Source: Bartonella elizabethae F9251 = ATCC 49927
GTDB taxonomy: Bacteria > Pseudomonadota > Alphaproteobacteria > Rhizobiales > Rhizobiaceae
Length of the DNA: 64,000 nt
Direction: 5' to 3'
NCBI RefSeq assembly: GCF_000518165.1
Contig: NZ_JADB01000001.1
Coordinates: 372,001-436,000 of the forward strand
How positions within the stretch are numbered: the stretch's first letter is position 1; each line of letters begins with the position of its first letter. The notes beneath the pieces are model-generated. The model was not told the DNA's origin, did not search any database, and was given only the letters and a program-made list of their open reading frames with translations. Shown here in pieces: positions 62,721 to 64,000 of the stretch. The position numbers and the translations under genes were made by a program.

Positions 62721-64000
62721 TTATTTCCATCGACCAGAAAGCAGGTCGGTTTTTATATCTATTTTCCCTGTGAGTCTTGCTTTGTAGACACCGTAATTTT
62801 CCATGACACGCATCACGTAATTCCGTGTTTCTGTATAAGGAATGCGCTCAATCCAATCAATGACGTGATCGAGAGATTGTCCACGAGGGTCGCCATAACG
62901 TTTTATCCATTCATTGACTCGGCGGGGCCCCGCATTATAGCCAATAAGCGTTAAGATATAGGATCCATTAAAACGTTCCAATTGTTCATTGAGAAAATAA
63001 GCCCCTAATGTTGCATTATAATAAGCATCACTGCCGAATTTTTTAGGAGACCACGCGATTGAATATTTTTTTGCGAGTGCTTTTGCTGTTGTAGGAAGCA
63101 ATTGGAGGATCCCTTGTGCACCTGCTTTTGATATGGCTGTTGGATTAAATTCGCTTTCTTGGCGTGCAATGGCATAGATAAGCGATTTTTCTTCTACAGA
63201 AATATGAGCAGAAGCCGGTATAGCTCCCAGCGGGTGAGAAAGTGCCCCGACATTTTTACCCTGAAAAGCAGCCATTTTTCCGATTTTGAGGCTGGTATAA
63301 TAGTCACCATTTTTTTCTGCCATAACAGCCAGAAGAGCTAATTCACCTGGGCTTTCTATTTTTTTTCCGAGTTCTCTATAAAAAATTTTAGCAAAATCAG
63401 CATAGCCAGCTTCTTCAAGACGTTGAATTGCTTTGATAGCTTTTCGTGCACTAAAATGTTGTCGCTCAGCATTTGTTGGTTTAGGAAAGGAAATGTTAAG
63501 CCTTTTTTGATTGAGTCGCGCAGCGGCTAATTGACCATAATAAGTTGCACCAAAATGAGCGGCGCGATGAAAGTAGTGCTGAGCATTTTTATGTTCTCCT
63601 AGCGTTTCTGCGGTTCGTCCCATCCAGTAATATCCACGTGATGCAGAAAAAGGTAAAGAAGAAAGTTGAGGAATGCGTGAAAAATGCTGCATGGCTAATT
63701 TAGGGTTATGAAGAAATCGTAGTGCGTACCATCCTGCATGAAACTCAGCATCGATGGCTAATGCAGATGTCATGCCAGTATGCATCGCAACGAGTTGATA
63801 AGCCATTTTGGGTTTGTTTAAATCGAGCATTTCGCGAGAAAGGGCGCGTTGCTCTTTCCACAAAGAATGAGGGTTCATAAGATGGAATGCATCTTTTGAT
63901 GTTTTCATCATAAGTGCTGCGGCTGCATCATATTGCTCTGTTCGCCGAAGATGGCGCATTCGAGCAAACTGGAAGAGAGGATCTTTTTTCCATGTTCTCT
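62721..64000 (-). CDS. Soluble lytic murein transglycosylase (partial, C-terminal part)
   Basis: The gene enters from the right edge; its frame is open to base 64000, and the 5' end lies beyond. The visible part of about 426 residues is the superhelical U/L region, with TPR-like repeats such as YYWMGRTAETLGEHKNAQHYF. It then has the Slt-type catalytic domain with the acid ARQESEFNPTAISKAGAQGILQLLP, its glutamate being the catalytic residue, and IGYNAGPRRVNEWI followed by ETRNYVMRVMENYGVY. It cleaves the beta-1,4 bond of peptidoglycan with 1,6-anhydro ends in the periplasm. The signal peptide is outside the window. Confidence 0.93.
   Translation of the reverse strand, partial: RTWKKDPLFQFARMRHLRRTEQYDAAAALMMKTSKDAFHLMNPHSLWKEQRALSREMLDLNKPKMAYQLVAMHTGMTSALAIDAEFHAGWYALRFLHNPKLAMQHFSRIPQLSSLPFSASRGYYWMGRTAETLGEHKNAQHYFHRAAHFGATYYGQLAAARLNQKRLNISFPKPTNAERQHFSARKAIKAIQRLEEAGYADFAKIFYRELGKKIESPGELALLAVMAEKNGDYYTSLKIGKMAAFQGKNVGALSHPLGAIPASAHISVEEKSLIYAIARQESEFNPTAISKAGAQGILQLLPTTAKALAKKYSIAWSPKKFGSDAYYNATLGAYFLNEQLERFNGSYILTLIGYNAGPRRVNEWIKRYGDPRGQSLDHVIDWIERIPYTETRNYVMRVMENYGVYKARLTGKIDIKTDLLSGRWK

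Overview
The window is a 64 kb stretch of an AT-rich alphaproteobacterial chromosome. The genes read as a Bartonella species: rhizobial-type gene neighbours (lgt-midA-pgeF-prs-rplY-pth-ychF, trxB-lsrB, greA-lpcC, petABC), long non-coding gaps typical of a reduced host-restricted genome, and a hut/hmu heme uptake island with its own tonB. Genus and functions come from recognising protein motifs and gene order; no database search was run. No rRNA, tRNA, CRISPR array or intact insertion sequence was seen.

Layout. 0-8.7 kb: a partial gene at the left edge, CCA-adding enzyme, TrmL, the cytochrome bc1 operon petABC, a secreted PRC-barrel protein, the GTPase YchF and an L,D-transpeptidase lipoprotein. 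9-16.4 kb: peptidyl-tRNA hydrolase, ribosomal protein L25, an oppositely oriented HerA-like ATPase, PRPP synthetase, PgeF, MidA and Lgt. 16.6-25.1 kb: UbiK-like protein, YbjN-like protein, an OmpR/EnvZ-type two-component pair, an MBL-fold hydrolase, a histidine-rich BA14K-like secreted protein, UvrB and a small SH3-domain protein. 25.3-38.8 kb: greA-lpcC behind a promoter and leader terminator, TrkH, trxB-lsrB/vtlR, a large gap holding a candidate small RNA, an aspartate aminotransferase, a cold-shock protein and CarB. 39-51.9 kb: an O6-alkylguanine methyltransferase, a PleC-like kinase, PepN, a family-4 uracil-DNA glycosylase and the thiamine operon thiC-O-S-G-E-D. 53-64 kb: an isolated phage tail-collar gene, the heme island (hutA, hemS, hutB, hutC, hmuV, divergent tonB) and the C-terminal part of a soluble lytic transglycosylase that runs off the right edge.

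How genes work together. HutA with TonB brings heme across the outer membrane, HutB-HutC-HmuV carries it across the inner membrane, and HemS handles it in the cytoplasm. The six thi genes supply the hydroxymethylpyrimidine and thiazole halves of thiamine and join them. petABC is a complete bc1 complex.

Most interesting non-coding signals: a promoter plus intrinsic terminator immediately upstream of greA, reminiscent in layout of the E. coli greA leader; a thiC leader with a good promoter and possible long-range pairing but no recognisable THI box; a terminator-capped, CUCCC-containing candidate small RNA downstream of the VtlR/LsrB regulator; and an orphan terminator in the lpcC-trkH gap. Among proteins, the heme receptor lacks a histidine between its FRAP and NPDL boxes.
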